Shown here: in pieces, positions 54,227-61,704 of the stretch
How positions within the stretch are numbered: the first letter of the stretch is position 1
Layout: each line of letters opens with the position of its first letter
DNA from: Stieleria neptunia
Lineage (GTDB): Bacteria; Planctomycetota; Planctomycetia; Pirellulales; Pirellulaceae
NCBI RefSeq assembly: GCF_007754155.1
Contig: NZ_CP037423.1
Location: 1,178,001-1,242,000, forward strand
Length of the DNA stretch: 64,000 bases
Direction: 5' to 3'
The notes under the pieces: model-generated
Databases searched by the model: none
What the model saw: the letters and a program-made list of their open reading frames with translations, nothing else
Told to the model about the DNA's origin: nothing
Translations under genes and position numbers: made by a program

Positions 54227-54754
54227 GTGCGCCGCATTGCCATCGCCAGCCTTTTTATTCTCGCATTTATCGCCGCTGCGTGGTTGCTCGCACAAGATGA
54301 CGGTCGTGACATTCCGTCGGAGCCTCCACGCGAGTCGAATCGAATTGTTCACCCGAACGGGTTTTCAATCATCAATCCCAACAACTGGAAATCCAAGCTT
54401 ATTTTGGCGTCTGATCCGTACATGCCGCCTACTATCGCAATTTCGCCACGGTCGACCCGCGTCACACGACGATACGGAGTTTCGCTGTCTGTCACGCAAC
54501 TACCCGAAGATCGCGTCGACATTGAAGGGTTTCGGCACTCCGAGTTTCAGGGGCAACCTGCGCACGAGCACATCACAACGCGAGACGGCAGCTTCATGGA
54601 TGATCCACCGGCAATGTCCTATACACTGTGCTTTCAACGCGAGGGGATCTGGTTCGAGATTCGGTACTCGATCTTTGATTCGTACGACGATTTGCCGGAC
54701 ATGATCGAATCGTACATCGCCACTTTTCGGTACACTAAGAAGGCAGAACAATGA
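54227..54754 (+). CDS. Cassette: membrane-anchored or secreted hypothetical protein
   Basis: A 175-residue protein starting at GTG 54227. The N terminus (VRRIAIASLFILAFIAAAWLLAQ) is a signal peptide or single membrane anchor. The rest (HPNGFSIINPNNWKSKLIL through SYIATFRYTKKAEQ) resembles the small PsbP/LpqN-like or DUF1795-type lipoprotein fold (a GFS-x-x-x-P-x-x-W start and a Y-x-x-T-x-R-Y end), which is an inference from pattern only. The gene ends inside attC 13. Confidence 0.6.
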   Translation: MRRIAIASLFILAFIAAAWLLAQDDGRDIPSEPPRESNRIVHPNGFSIINPNNWKSKLILASDPYMPPTIAISPRSTRVTRRYGVSLSVTQLPEDRVDIEGFRHSEFQGQPAHEHITTRDGSFMDDPPAMSYTLCFQREGIWFEIRYSIFDSYDDLPDMIESYIATFRYTKKAEQ

Positions 54755-54832
54755 CATGCACGGGAGAACGGCTTGCATGGTCCTACCAGTGGAAGATCGT
54801 TCGTCCGTTCCCCGTGATGTCCAACGTTCCTC
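54743..54832 (+). repeat. attC site 13
   Basis: R'' GCAGAAC (54743) pairs with GTTCTGC at 54208. R' GTTCCTC begins at 54826. The arms CACGGGAGAACGG and CCGTTCCCCGTG pair. Confidence 0.9.
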
Positions 54833-55334
54833 GTAAAGACCGAGACGACTCCAGACGTCGATTTGTATTGACGGATTTACTGGACAGATTGCCCGAACGT
54901 GTCGCTCTTTCGGTGGGTGCATGCATCGTTGAACTGCGGGCGACGGATGGTTTCGCTCGCTTGATCGATGCCGCATGACGTTCCACCTTGCTTTGGGTCG
55001 CCACGTCGCCTGATGGGAATTGGCAGCGTTGGTACCCGCCGCAACGGACCTGACGTGTGGTCGGCAACAGGGCCGCTTCGACATCGCTGTACCGACGGTG
55101 GCTCAGCGCTGCGTTCGGCGTCCATTGGCCCTTCGTATTGAAACGATTCGATGCCGCCCGATAATTTGCCTCGGCTGATCCGTCACGCTATCCTGAGTCC
55201 GCCGGCCCGCGTCACGCGACGTGCCCGAGCAATACGAAGACAGTCAGAATCGAGGAACAAAGCCGTGCACCTGAGCACTCGATCGAGTCTGTTTTGAGAT
55301 CAAGTTTTTCCGCTCGTGCCAGGTGACGGCGGAC
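54826..55334 (+). repeat. Repeated promoter cassette X4 (subtype A)
   Basis: 509 bp, nearly identical to X1. Unlike X1 its short 5' frame is open from R' to the shared stop after RLIDAA. Confidence 0.8.
55166..55194 (+). promoter_or_regulatory. Predicted sigma-70-like promoter in X4
   Basis: TTGCCT (55166-55171), 17 bases, TATCCT (55189-55194), directed at the cassette gene at 55363. Confidence 0.5.
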
Positions 55335-55341
55335 GTTCTGT
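55252..55341 (+). repeat. attC site 14
   Basis: R'' GAGGAAC (55252) pairs with GTTCCTC at 54826. R' GTTCTGT begins at 55335. Confidence 0.9.
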
Positions 55342-55362
55342 CATTACTGGAGACTCAACCAA

Positions 55363-56064
55363 TTGCGTGCTGTTCCTGGATTGTCCGATGTGATCGGCCG
55401 TCCCGTTGTGCGACCAAATGTGACGTTTATCCCTGTGCTCGGCCACTTCCGGTTTTCAACACCTCGCTTTTACTTGCACAAGCACACTGATCTGACGTTT
55501 CTCTCCTCCTTGTTCATCGATGACGATGAGGGCTTTACCCCACTTTGGGTTCGAGCGCGTCTGATTTCGCTTTTCGGAATCAATCACCCAACGGGGCACT
55601 GCCTTCAGACACTCCTAAATTTCCCAATAGCCGCCGTGACACATGCGGGCGACGGTCAACATCAAATTGACTTGATGCTACTGTCCGACACATGGCGCGG
55701 ATGCGTTGGCGACTATGGATACGATGGCGAACCGTCACTTGCATTCTGCAGTCATACCTGTCGTGCGCAACGCGAACACGTCGCCGCCGCTTTTTGGGAC
55801 TTACTCGTCGATGACTGGAATAGTATTGGTGTTTTTCGCGACTACTGGTATTGCGAATACGATGGCTCAATCGAGTCCGTTTCGTGCGACGGAGAATTGA
55901 TCGATCGTCAGTTCCTCGGCTACCTTTCACCGTCCCACCCGGACGATCTATACTACGAATGGTGTTCCGACGGTTGGTGGCCGTTCGACCTGCCCAGACT
56001 CCCGAGAAGACAGAACCACCACATGCACCGAAGGACGCGAGTTGGGCGGTTTGGCAATGGCTGA
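55363..56064 (+). CDS. Cassette: hypothetical protein
   Basis: A 233-residue protein rich in aromatic residues and Cys (LHKHTDLTFLSSLFIDDDEGFTPLWVRARLISLFGINHP..., ...CEYDGSIESVSCDGELIDRQFLGYLSPSHPDDLYYEWCSDGWWPFDLP). The putative start is TTG 55363; no ATG is close to R'. The last ~20 residues are read from attC 15. No family is recognised, and no signal peptide is seen. Confidence 0.55.
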   Translation: MRAVPGLSDVIGRPVVRPNVTFIPVLGHFRFSTPRFYLHKHTDLTFLSSLFIDDDEGFTPLWVRARLISLFGINHPTGHCLQTLLNFPIAAVTHAGDGQHQIDLMLLSDTWRGCVGDYGYDGEPSLAFCSHTCRAQREHVAAAFWDLLVDDWNSIGVFRDYWYCEYDGSIESVSCDGELIDRQFLGYLSPSHPDDLYYEWCSDGWWPFDLPRLPRRQNHHMHRRTRVGRFGNG

Positions 56065-56101
56065 GTCTCTCGCGCGTCCTCGGTGATGTGTACCGTTCCT
56101 C
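56010..56101 (+). repeat. attC site 15
   Basis: R'' ACAGAAC (56010) pairs with GTTCTGT at 55335. R' GTTCCTC begins at 56095. Confidence 0.9.
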
Positions 56102-56628
56102 GTCAGCAGCGAGGCAGTTCCAGGCGTCGGACTGACTTGCCGGATTTACTGGGCCGATTGTCTGAGTGTCGCACTTTTCCATCGCGTGCACTCCGCGTTG
56201 AGCGTTCGGCGTCGGACGGTTTCGGTCGATTGATCGATGCCACACGTTGCGTCTGATTGCTTTGGATCGTCACGGCCCCTTGGCTGACGCAAATCGGAGA
56301 CTTGGTCCGCGCCGCGACGGACCTACGCTGCGGTCCCGATGGATTGCCCGTCAAACTCTCCACGTTCCACCATGCCCGTTCTGTTTTTGTGTCTTCTCGT
56401 GTTTTTCGTGGCGATCCACCGCGGTGTGGTTCCACCGTGTTCGCGTCGCTCGTTTCGCGGACAAAAATTTGCGTCGTCTGTTTCGCCGCGGTATCCTCAT
56501 GCATCGGTCGCAGCCAACGTTGCCGCCGAGCAATCGACGAGATCCGAGGAACAACGCCGTGCACCTGAGCACTCGATCGCGTCTGTTTTGAATTCAAGTG
56601 TTTCCGCTCGTGCCAGGTGACGGCGGAC
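56095..56628 (+). repeat. Repeated promoter cassette X5 (subtype B)
   Basis: 534 bp. The 5' short frame is open to the shared stop. Closest to X3 and X7 over its length. Confidence 0.8.
56469..56497 (+). promoter_or_regulatory. Predicted sigma-70-like promoter in X5
   Basis: TTGCGT (56469-56474), 17 bases, TATCCT (56492-56497), directed at the HExxH gene cassette. Confidence 0.5.
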
Positions 56629-56635
56629 GTTCGCC
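56546..56635 (+). repeat. attC site 16
   Basis: R'' GAGGAAC (56546) pairs with GTTCCTC at 56095. R' GTTCGCC begins at 56629. Confidence 0.9.
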
Positions 56636-56647
56636 GGCTAAAATCGA

Positions 56648-57079
56648 ATGTGGGCAAAGCCTCAACGAACTGGCGGCTTACGAATACGTGGACAGCGTGG
56701 TCAACCTGAAGTTCACGCCGCAATCCTGCGTTTCGCGAAATGGCTGCGTACAGTCGACACATATCCGGTTCGTGTACCCGTTTACCTCTCTCCGCATCGG
56801 CGCCTCAAGACGATCGACGGCGAGCTTGTAACCGCCGCCTTTTTCGCACCCTTTGACCCTCGCGTCGAACCGTACATCCGCATTGCTACGGGGGACTACC
56901 CGGAGTTGCTTGCCGAGAACGGTCGCGATGACGCGCTTTCGATGTTTCTTCACTCACTTGCCCATGAACTGGTACACTATCGACAATGGATAAGAACGGG
57001 CGACGTGACGGAACGCGGCGTTGTAGTTCGAGCACGGAAACTAATCGAGCGATACGCAACCGTGGTGGACCATCCGTAA
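56648..57079 (+). CDS. Cassette: HExxH-motif protein (putative zinc metallopeptidase-like)
   Basis: A 143-residue protein with a clear zinc-binding helix, MFLHSLAHELVHYRQWI (H106, E107, H110). RKLIERYATVV after it could give the third ligand (Glu in the second helix). The upstream strand FFAPFDPRVEPYIRIATGD fits small SprT-like or minimal gluzincin folds. No signal peptide. The N-terminal ~20 residues look unlike the rest and may belong to another frame, so the start (ATG 56648) is uncertain. It ends 13 bp before attC 17. Confidence 0.62.
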   Translation: MWAKPQRTGGLRIRGQRGQPEVHAAILRFAKWLRTVDTYPVRVPVYLSPHRRLKTIDGELVTAAFFAPFDPRVEPYIRIATGDYPELLAENGRDDALSMFLHSLAHELVHYRQWIRTGDVTERGVVVRARKLIERYATVVDHP

Positions 57080-57091
57080 CCAAACACGAGC

Positions 57092-57181
57092 GGCGAACCA
57101 GCGGATGCACGTGAGTCGCCGAGTTGAGTTTTTTGAAGTGGTAAGTCTTTCGCGGCGACCACGTGATCCGTATCGTTATCC
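57092..57181 (+). repeat. attC site 17
   Basis: R'' GGCGAAC (57092) pairs with GTTCGCC at 56629. R' GTTATCC begins at 57175. Confidence 0.9.
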
Positions 57182-57217
57182 GACTGACCTGCTTGGTTGT
57201 TTCGCTGGTCGCTGCCC

Positions 57218-57604
57218 ATGAACACTCGCAAACGCGCCGCTCGGATTGCTCTCACGCTTCCTCCCACTGCGATGATGGTCGTCGGTCTTTTGCTTGCGCT
57301 ACGTTTTCCGCCTCGCAATCCGGTTGATTTTTGGCCGGCACTTGCGATCGCTCTCATCGGGCTTGGTGCGATCGGCTTGCTCGTCGGGCTGTTGGCCTCG
57401 CTTTGGTTGCGAAACCGCGTATCTGTATCGGTGGCTATTTCGGCCCTGGCTATTCCTGCCGTTGCATTCGCATGGTTCGTGAACGGAAAATCAGGCGACT
57501 GGGGTACCGCACGGGTATACGGACTAATTGGTTTTCTGGCGGTGCTTGTTTTCTTCGGTGGTTCCATTGACGCGGTATCTAGGCAAAGGGACGATGATGC
57601 CTGA
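57218..57604 (+). CDS. Cassette: small multi-span membrane protein
   Basis: A 128-residue protein with four hydrophobic segments: IALTLPPTAMMVVGLLLALRF, FWPALAIALIGLGAIGLLVGLLA, VSVAISALAIPAVAFAWFV and VYGLIGFLAVLVFFGGSI. The N terminus is basic (MNTRKRAAR) and the C terminus charged (RQRDDDA). Function unknown. A TTG at 57197 would extend it by seven residues. The frame ends 62 bp before R''. Confidence 0.65.
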   Translation: MNTRKRAARIALTLPPTAMMVVGLLLALRFPPRNPVDFWPALAIALIGLGAIGLLVGLLASLWLRNRVSVSVAISALAIPAVAFAWFVNGKSGDWGTARVYGLIGFLAVLVFFGGSIDAVSRQRDDDA

Positions 57605-57666
57605 GTGTCGCAATCCTATCCAGGTGCGAGCCGCATTGGCGACACCCGTTTTCGATCAGCAATCAC

Positions 57667-57757
57667 GGATAACCAACGGATGCACACGGAGCGGCGATGG
57701 TTAGCTATCCCAAATGGTTGCCGGAATCTCGCCGCCCGGTGATCCTGAACGTTCCTC
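57667..57757 (+). repeat. attC site 18
   Basis: R'' GGATAAC (57667) pairs with GTTATCC at 57175. R' GTTCCTC begins at 57751. GGAGCGGCGA pairs with TCGCCGCCC. Confidence 0.9.
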
Positions 57758-58258
57758 GTAAGAACCGAGACTCGAGACGTCAATCTGTGATGACGGATTT
57801 ACTGGGCAGATTGTTTGAACGTCTCACTCTCTCGGTGGGCGGATACATCGTCGCACTGCCGACGTCGGGCTTCTTCGCTCGATTGATCGATGCCGCATGA
57901 CGATCGGGATGTCTTTTTGTCGCGCTGCCCCACGAAGCGAATCGGCACGTCGGTACCCGCCGCAACGGACCTGACGTGTGGTTCACCGCAAGGTCATTTC
58001 GACATCTCGGTTCGGGCTGTATCGCAATGCTCAGTCCCGCGCCCATCGAGCCTCCGCGTTCGACTATTTCAATGCCGCTCAAAAAAGTTGCTTCGCCTAA
58101 TTCATCACGCTATCCTGTGACCGCCGGGCAGCGTTTGACGCGAGTGCCCGAGCAACCATGAAGACAGTCAGAGTCGAGGAACAAAGCCGTGCACCTGAGC
58201 ACTCGATCGAGTCTGTTTTGAGTTCGAGTGTTTCCGCTCGTGCCAGGTGACGGCGGAC
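57751..58258 (+). repeat. Repeated promoter cassette X6 (subtype A)
   Basis: 508 bp, the most diverged subtype A copy, which makes its conserved promoter elements informative. It is followed directly by X7. Confidence 0.8.
58088..58116 (+). promoter_or_regulatory. Predicted sigma-70-like promoter in X6
   Basis: TTGCTT (58088-58093), 17 bases, TATCCT (58111-58116). The spacer differs from X1 and X4 at several bases, but length and hexamers are kept. Confidence 0.5.
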
Positions 58259-58265
58259 GTTCCTC
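58176..58265 (+). repeat. attC site 19
   Basis: R'' GAGGAAC (58176) pairs with GTTCCTC at 57751. R' GTTCCTC begins at 58259. Confidence 0.9.
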
Positions 58266-58792
58266 GTCACCAGCGAGGCAACTCCAGGCATCGGTCTGAG
58301 TTGACGGATTTACTGGACCGATTGTTGGAGCGTCGCACTTTTCTGTCGCGTGCACACCGCGTCGAGCGTTCGGCGTCGGACGGTTTCGGCCGATTGGTCG
58401 ATGCCGCACGTTGCGTCTGATTGCTTTGGATCGTCACGGCCCCTTGGCTGACGCAAATCGGAGGCTTGGTCCGAGCCGCGACGGACCTGTGCTGCGGTTC
58501 CGATGGATCGCCCGTCAACCTCTCCACGTGCCACCATGCCCGTTCTGTTTTCGTGCCTTCTCGTGTTTTTCGTGGCGATCCACCGCTGTGTGGTTCCGCC
58601 ACGTTCGCGCCGCTCATTTCGCGGACAAAAATTTGCTTCGTCAGTCTCGCCGCGGTATCCTCATGCATCGGTCGCAGCCAACGCTGCCGCCGAGCAATCG
58701 ACGAGATCCGAGGAACAACGCCGTGCACCTGAGCACTCGATCGCGTCTGTTTTGAGTTCAAGATTTTCCGCTCGTGCCAGGTGACGGCGGTC
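58259..58792 (+). repeat. Repeated promoter cassette X7 (subtype B)
   Basis: 534 bp, in tandem with X6, so two promoter cassettes of different subtype precede the gene at 58884. Confidence 0.8.
58633..58661 (+). promoter_or_regulatory. Predicted sigma-70-like promoter in X7
   Basis: TTGCTT (58633-58638), 17 bases, TATCCT (58656-58661), directed at the secreted-protein cassette at 58884. Confidence 0.5.
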
Positions 58793-58799
58793 GTTCGTC
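58710..58799 (+). repeat. attC site 20
   Basis: R'' GAGGAAC (58710) pairs with GTTCCTC at 58259. R' GTTCGTC begins at 58793. Confidence 0.9.
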
Positions 58800-58883
58800 G
58801 ACTGATCACTATTGGCCCCAGATGTGTGATGCGATACCCTGACCGCGGAATCACTTTCTCACACACCAACGAAGGATTGAATC

Positions 58884-59234
58884 ATGAGACTGCCCACAGT
58901 TCTGCCATCGGTAATCCTAGTACTTGGGCTAACGGTTTTCGCGATTCAGCGGGACTCAATTGCTTCCGATAGCGTGGTAGAGAAAGCAAAGCAAACTCAG
59001 ACAAGGGTTTACAAGGTTAGAGATCTTCCCGTGTGGACGTCCGAGAAGGAATATGATCCATCGGTACTGATGCGACTGATTCAGGCCTCAGTGTCTCCAT
59101 CGGACTGGAAACCGGGTAGCGGCGATTCGACAATGGCTCCATATCCGCAAAATGCTTCGCTCGTGATTTCAACACGACTCGAGAATCATGACAAGATCGT
59201 TGATCTTCTTGTGTCGATGCGTCCCAAGAATTAG
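58884..59234 (+). CDS. Cassette: secreted hypothetical protein
   Basis: A 116-residue protein with a signal peptide (MRLPTVLPSVILVLGLTVFAIQRDSIAS). The mature part, YKVRDLPVWTSEKEYDPSVLMRLIQASVSPSDWKPGSGDSTMAPYPQNASLVISTRLENHDKIVDLLVSMR, resembles the short domain found beside secretin-like or DUF4974-type planctomycete proteins (a YxVRDL start and a TxxNHxxIxxLL end). GAAGGA 8 bases upstream of ATG 58884 is a good ribosome site. Function unknown. Confidence 0.68.
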   Translation: MRLPTVLPSVILVLGLTVFAIQRDSIASDSVVEKAKQTQTRVYKVRDLPVWTSEKEYDPSVLMRLIQASVSPSDWKPGSGDSTMAPYPQNASLVISTRLENHDKIVDLLVSMRPKN

Positions 59235-59246
59235 CTGACAACTGAC

Positions 59247-59338
59247 GACGAACCAAGGGATGCAACGGAGCGGCGGTGGTGCAGTTCCTGGTGGGATCAT
59301 TGTCAGCTCCCGCCGCCCGCTGATCCCGGGCGTTCGTC
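59247..59338 (+). repeat. attC site 21
   Basis: R'' GACGAAC (59247) pairs with GTTCGTC at 58793. R' GTTCGTC begins at 59332. Confidence 0.9.
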
Positions 59339-59385
59339 GTCTGGAACCTCTTTCCATCCACAAACAACATCACCAACAAGGCGGC

Positions 59386-59829
59386 ATGCAGAACATGAAC
59401 GCAGCACCTCGCAAAAGCCCAAGATTCTCGGTTCTAACATTGGCCCTTGTCGTGGTGGCGATTGCTGCGTGCCTCGCTTCGTACATGCGCGGCCATCAAG
59501 ACGGACACGATGAGGCAATTCGATTGCATGTCAATTCCGCAGTTTCAGCAGCGATCACCGATCCGCAGTGGAAGCATATTGCTGCCGATGCTCATCATCT
59601 CGGCAACATTAGAGTTCTTTCCGGCGGAGAAGGCGGCAACATGACATTCGCAGCGGACGTGGTGAACTCCAAGGGCGTCGTAGTTGGCAGTTCCACAGGA
59701 ACGCTGGGAACTTTCGCAGGTGAGTCAACTGTCCACGTAGCGTATCATGACGGCGGAAAGCAGGAGTTCACGCCGCGCTACTTTGCGGAATCAAGTCGCA
59801 GCACTGAATACCGACGAACCAAGCGGTGA
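59386..59829 (+). CDS. Cassette: membrane-anchored hypothetical protein
   Basis: A 147-residue protein with an N-terminal membrane anchor (FSVLTLALVVVAIAACLASYM) and a soluble domain with Gly-rich strands (VLSGGEGGNMTFAADVVNSKGVVVGSSTGTLGTF). The domain resembles the cytochrome-c-oxidase-assembly-factor Coa1-like fold in strand order, but this is a guess. ATG 59386 and ATG 59395 are both possible. The gene ends inside attC 22. Confidence 0.6.
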   Translation: MQNMNAAPRKSPRFSVLTLALVVVAIAACLASYMRGHQDGHDEAIRLHVNSAVSAAITDPQWKHIAADAHHLGNIRVLSGGEGGNMTFAADVVNSKGVVVGSSTGTLGTFAGESTVHVAYHDGGKQEFTPRYFAESSRSTEYRRTKR

Positions 59830-59904
59830 ACCGAAGTCGCCGACAGCGCGTTTTATTGAAATCAAAGTTGCTTGGCGGCGACTCGGTTACCGCCGACGTT
59901 ATCG
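59813..59904 (+). repeat. attC site 22
   Basis: R'' GACGAAC (59813) pairs with GTTCGTC at 59332. R' GTTATCG begins at 59898. Confidence 0.9.
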
Positions 59905-59931
59905 CATAGAAAAGGATTCGCAATCCGCGTG

Positions 59932-60321
59932 ATGCCTGACGGAGAACGCAATCCCGATGTGCCATGGTTCATACCTGACGCACATCGGTATCGAGCACCG
60001 ATTCCATACTCGCACAAAGAGCACGAACAGTGGTCTCACCAACGGCAACGTGGCAAGCGCCGGTTCGTCGCTGAGTGGACAATCATTAGTCTCATCGCGT
60101 TCCCGCTGATATCAGCTGCGATTTGCTACGCAATCTATTTGATCGAACGCCCGCAAATCGACGGCCACCTTTTTCGCCTTGCGTTTCCTTACATTGTCTT
60201 GATCGTTGGTGGTGGCCCCGTACTCGGCTATTTCCTGGGTACAATGATTTGGCACATTTCAGAGGACCGTTTTCATGCCTCGCAAGACGCCGATGGCGAT
60301 GTTGACGAAAATTTGCGATAA
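59932..60321 (+). CDS. Cassette: membrane protein with two helices
   Basis: A 129-residue protein: a hydrophilic N-terminal part rich in His, Arg and Tyr, then two membrane helices (TIISLIAFPLISAAICYAIYL and LAFPYIVLIVGGGPVLGYFLG) and an acidic tail. ATG 59932 lies 34 bp after R'. The TAA stop is supplied by R'' CGATAAC. No family recognised. Confidence 0.6.
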   Translation: MPDGERNPDVPWFIPDAHRYRAPIPYSHKEHEQWSHQRQRGKRRFVAEWTIISLIAFPLISAAICYAIYLIERPQIDGHLFRLAFPYIVLIVGGGPVLGYFLGTMIWHISEDRFHASQDADGDVDENLR

Positions 60322-60408
60322 CCATGTGATGCAACGAAGGACGGGTGGTTCGTTTTCTCGTCTGCTTGCAAGTCGTTCGCCCGTCCTCGCTGATCACGAA
60401 CGTTATCG
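60316..60408 (+). repeat. attC site 23
   Basis: R'' CGATAAC (60316) pairs with GTTATCG at 59898 and carries the stop of the gene. R' GTTATCG begins at 60402. GAAGGACGGG pairs with CCCGTCCTC. Confidence 0.9.
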
Positions 60409-60435
60409 CATCCAGCCATCGAGACCGAGAACGCA

Positions 60436-60987
60436 ATGGGCGCTCAACTTTTCTTTCACACATCCGCATACACGAGCGACCCAAACGTCGCACTTGAATC
60501 GCTACAAGCGACTGAACTTGATGGATACGACCTTCCGGAAATGGTCGCATCAAACCTTGCATCCAGCCAACGGGCCTTTGACGACACACCAGAGGGTGAC
60601 GAATATGGGTTGCATGACCACTACAAAGCGGAACTTGAACGGGCAAAGCTCATTGCATCCGAACCGATTCCAACTGATTTCCGTGGGCGTCTACACTTGG
60701 TTCGCCGACTACACGCTGACACGGGACAAGGTATAGGCAACATTTTGGATGTAGAGGGAATAGCGGGCAACGACGGCGCGGGTTGGTCAGCGGCAAAGCC
60801 ACTTGCGCCGGTCGGAGTCATCGCCAAATTTGGCTCTGGAAAACTGCTGTCATCCAAAGCACACGAATACGCGGGTATCGCGAATGAGTGGCTTGGGCGA
60901 GGCGAGTGCATTTGCTTTCCGCTTTACGCCAACACCGATGAGGACGATCCCGTAGAATGGTGCTTTGTCGGCAATACCGTCGACTGA
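60436..60987 (+). CDS. Cassette: hypothetical protein
   Basis: A 183-residue soluble protein (MGAQLFFHTSAYTSDPNVALESLQATELDGYDLPEMVASNLASS..., ending NTDEDDPVEWCFVGNTVD). Central GQGIGNILDVEGIAGNDGAGWSAAKPLAPVGVIAKFGSGKLLSS looks beta-rich. No signal peptide, membrane segment or recognised family. It starts 34 bp after R' and stops 10 bp before R'', the compact shape of a classical cassette. Confidence 0.62.
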   Translation: MGAQLFFHTSAYTSDPNVALESLQATELDGYDLPEMVASNLASSQRAFDDTPEGDEYGLHDHYKAELERAKLIASEPIPTDFRGRLHLVRRLHADTGQGIGNILDVEGIAGNDGAGWSAAKPLAPVGVIAKFGSGKLLSSKAHEYAGIANEWLGRGECICFPLYANTDEDDPVEWCFVGNTVD

Positions 60988-60996
60988 ATGCAATTG

Positions 60997-61086
60997 CGAT
61001 AACCATGCCGTGAACCGAAGCGGCGAAGTCGTCGTTGTTGAAGTTGAGAATCCATCGTCGCCGCTCGGTGACGGCAACCGTTCTGC
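60997..61086 (+). repeat. attC site 24
   Basis: R'' CGATAAC (60997) pairs with GTTATCG at 60402. R' GTTCTGC begins at 61080. Confidence 0.9.
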
Positions 61087-61104
61087 CAACTAAGCGAAAA
61101 GCCT

Positions 61105-61602
61105 GTGTATATACCTCGTCTCAGACTACTCACGATTCCAGCTATTTTTGCGATTGCCTTTATTGGATGCAACGAGTCTTCATCGCGAGTTGATTCTCCT
61201 TCGTCTGCAGAGACATCAAATTCCGACAATGAACCTAATCCAATAGCACCGGCGAACGCAAAAGCTTACGACCCACTGGCACCCATTCCGGGCGTTACCA
61301 AGTGGGACGAGTCGACTGCAGCCGAAGCAACGATTCCTAGCGATATCCCGGTCTACGATGGCGCCGTGCCAAAACAGGGGCACTCGGCTAAACGAGTTTT
61401 TGTAATGCTCTGGGAGACAGGCGATGCCCATGAACGAGTTATCGAGTTTTATCGAAGTGCATTGGTTGACGCTGGATGGAAGGTAAATAGCGAGTTAAGT
61501 TATGGCCGTTTCGATGCTGAAAAAGAAAAGGAAAAGCTGATCATTTCGATCGCGACAGGAACAGACCAGCCTACTTCGATCGTGGCCCGATTGTCACGAT
61601 GA
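61105..61602 (+). CDS. Cassette: putative lipoprotein
   Basis: A 165-residue protein starting at GTG 61105. The signal ends in a lipobox (FAIAFIGC, modified Cys22), followed by a Ser/Asn-rich linker and a small domain: IPVYDGAVPKQGHSAKRVFVMLWETGDAHERVIEFYRSALVDAGWKVNSEL. The pattern E-x-V-x-x-F-Y-x-x-x-L-x-x-x-G-W is shared with other small planctomycete and myxobacterial lipoproteins. It stops 4 bp before R''. Role unknown. Confidence 0.68.
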   Translation: MYIPRLRLLTIPAIFAIAFIGCNESSSRVDSPSSAETSNSDNEPNPIAPANAKAYDPLAPIPGVTKWDESTAAEATIPSDIPVYDGAVPKQGHSAKRVFVMLWETGDAHERVIEFYRSALVDAGWKVNSELSYGRFDAEKEKEKLIISIATGTDQPTSIVARLSR

Positions 61603-61606
61603 TGAG

Positions 61607-61697
61607 GCAGAACAATGACGTGCACACGAAGCCGGGCTTGCACGATTTCACCAACTGAACGTCAATCGTCCCGGCTCGGTGACGTCTGCCGTTCGCC
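61607..61697 (+). repeat. attC site 25
   Basis: R'' GCAGAAC (61607) pairs with GTTCTGC at 61080. R' GTTCGCC begins at 61691. Confidence 0.9.
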
Positions 61698-61704
61698 CAA
61701 TCGA

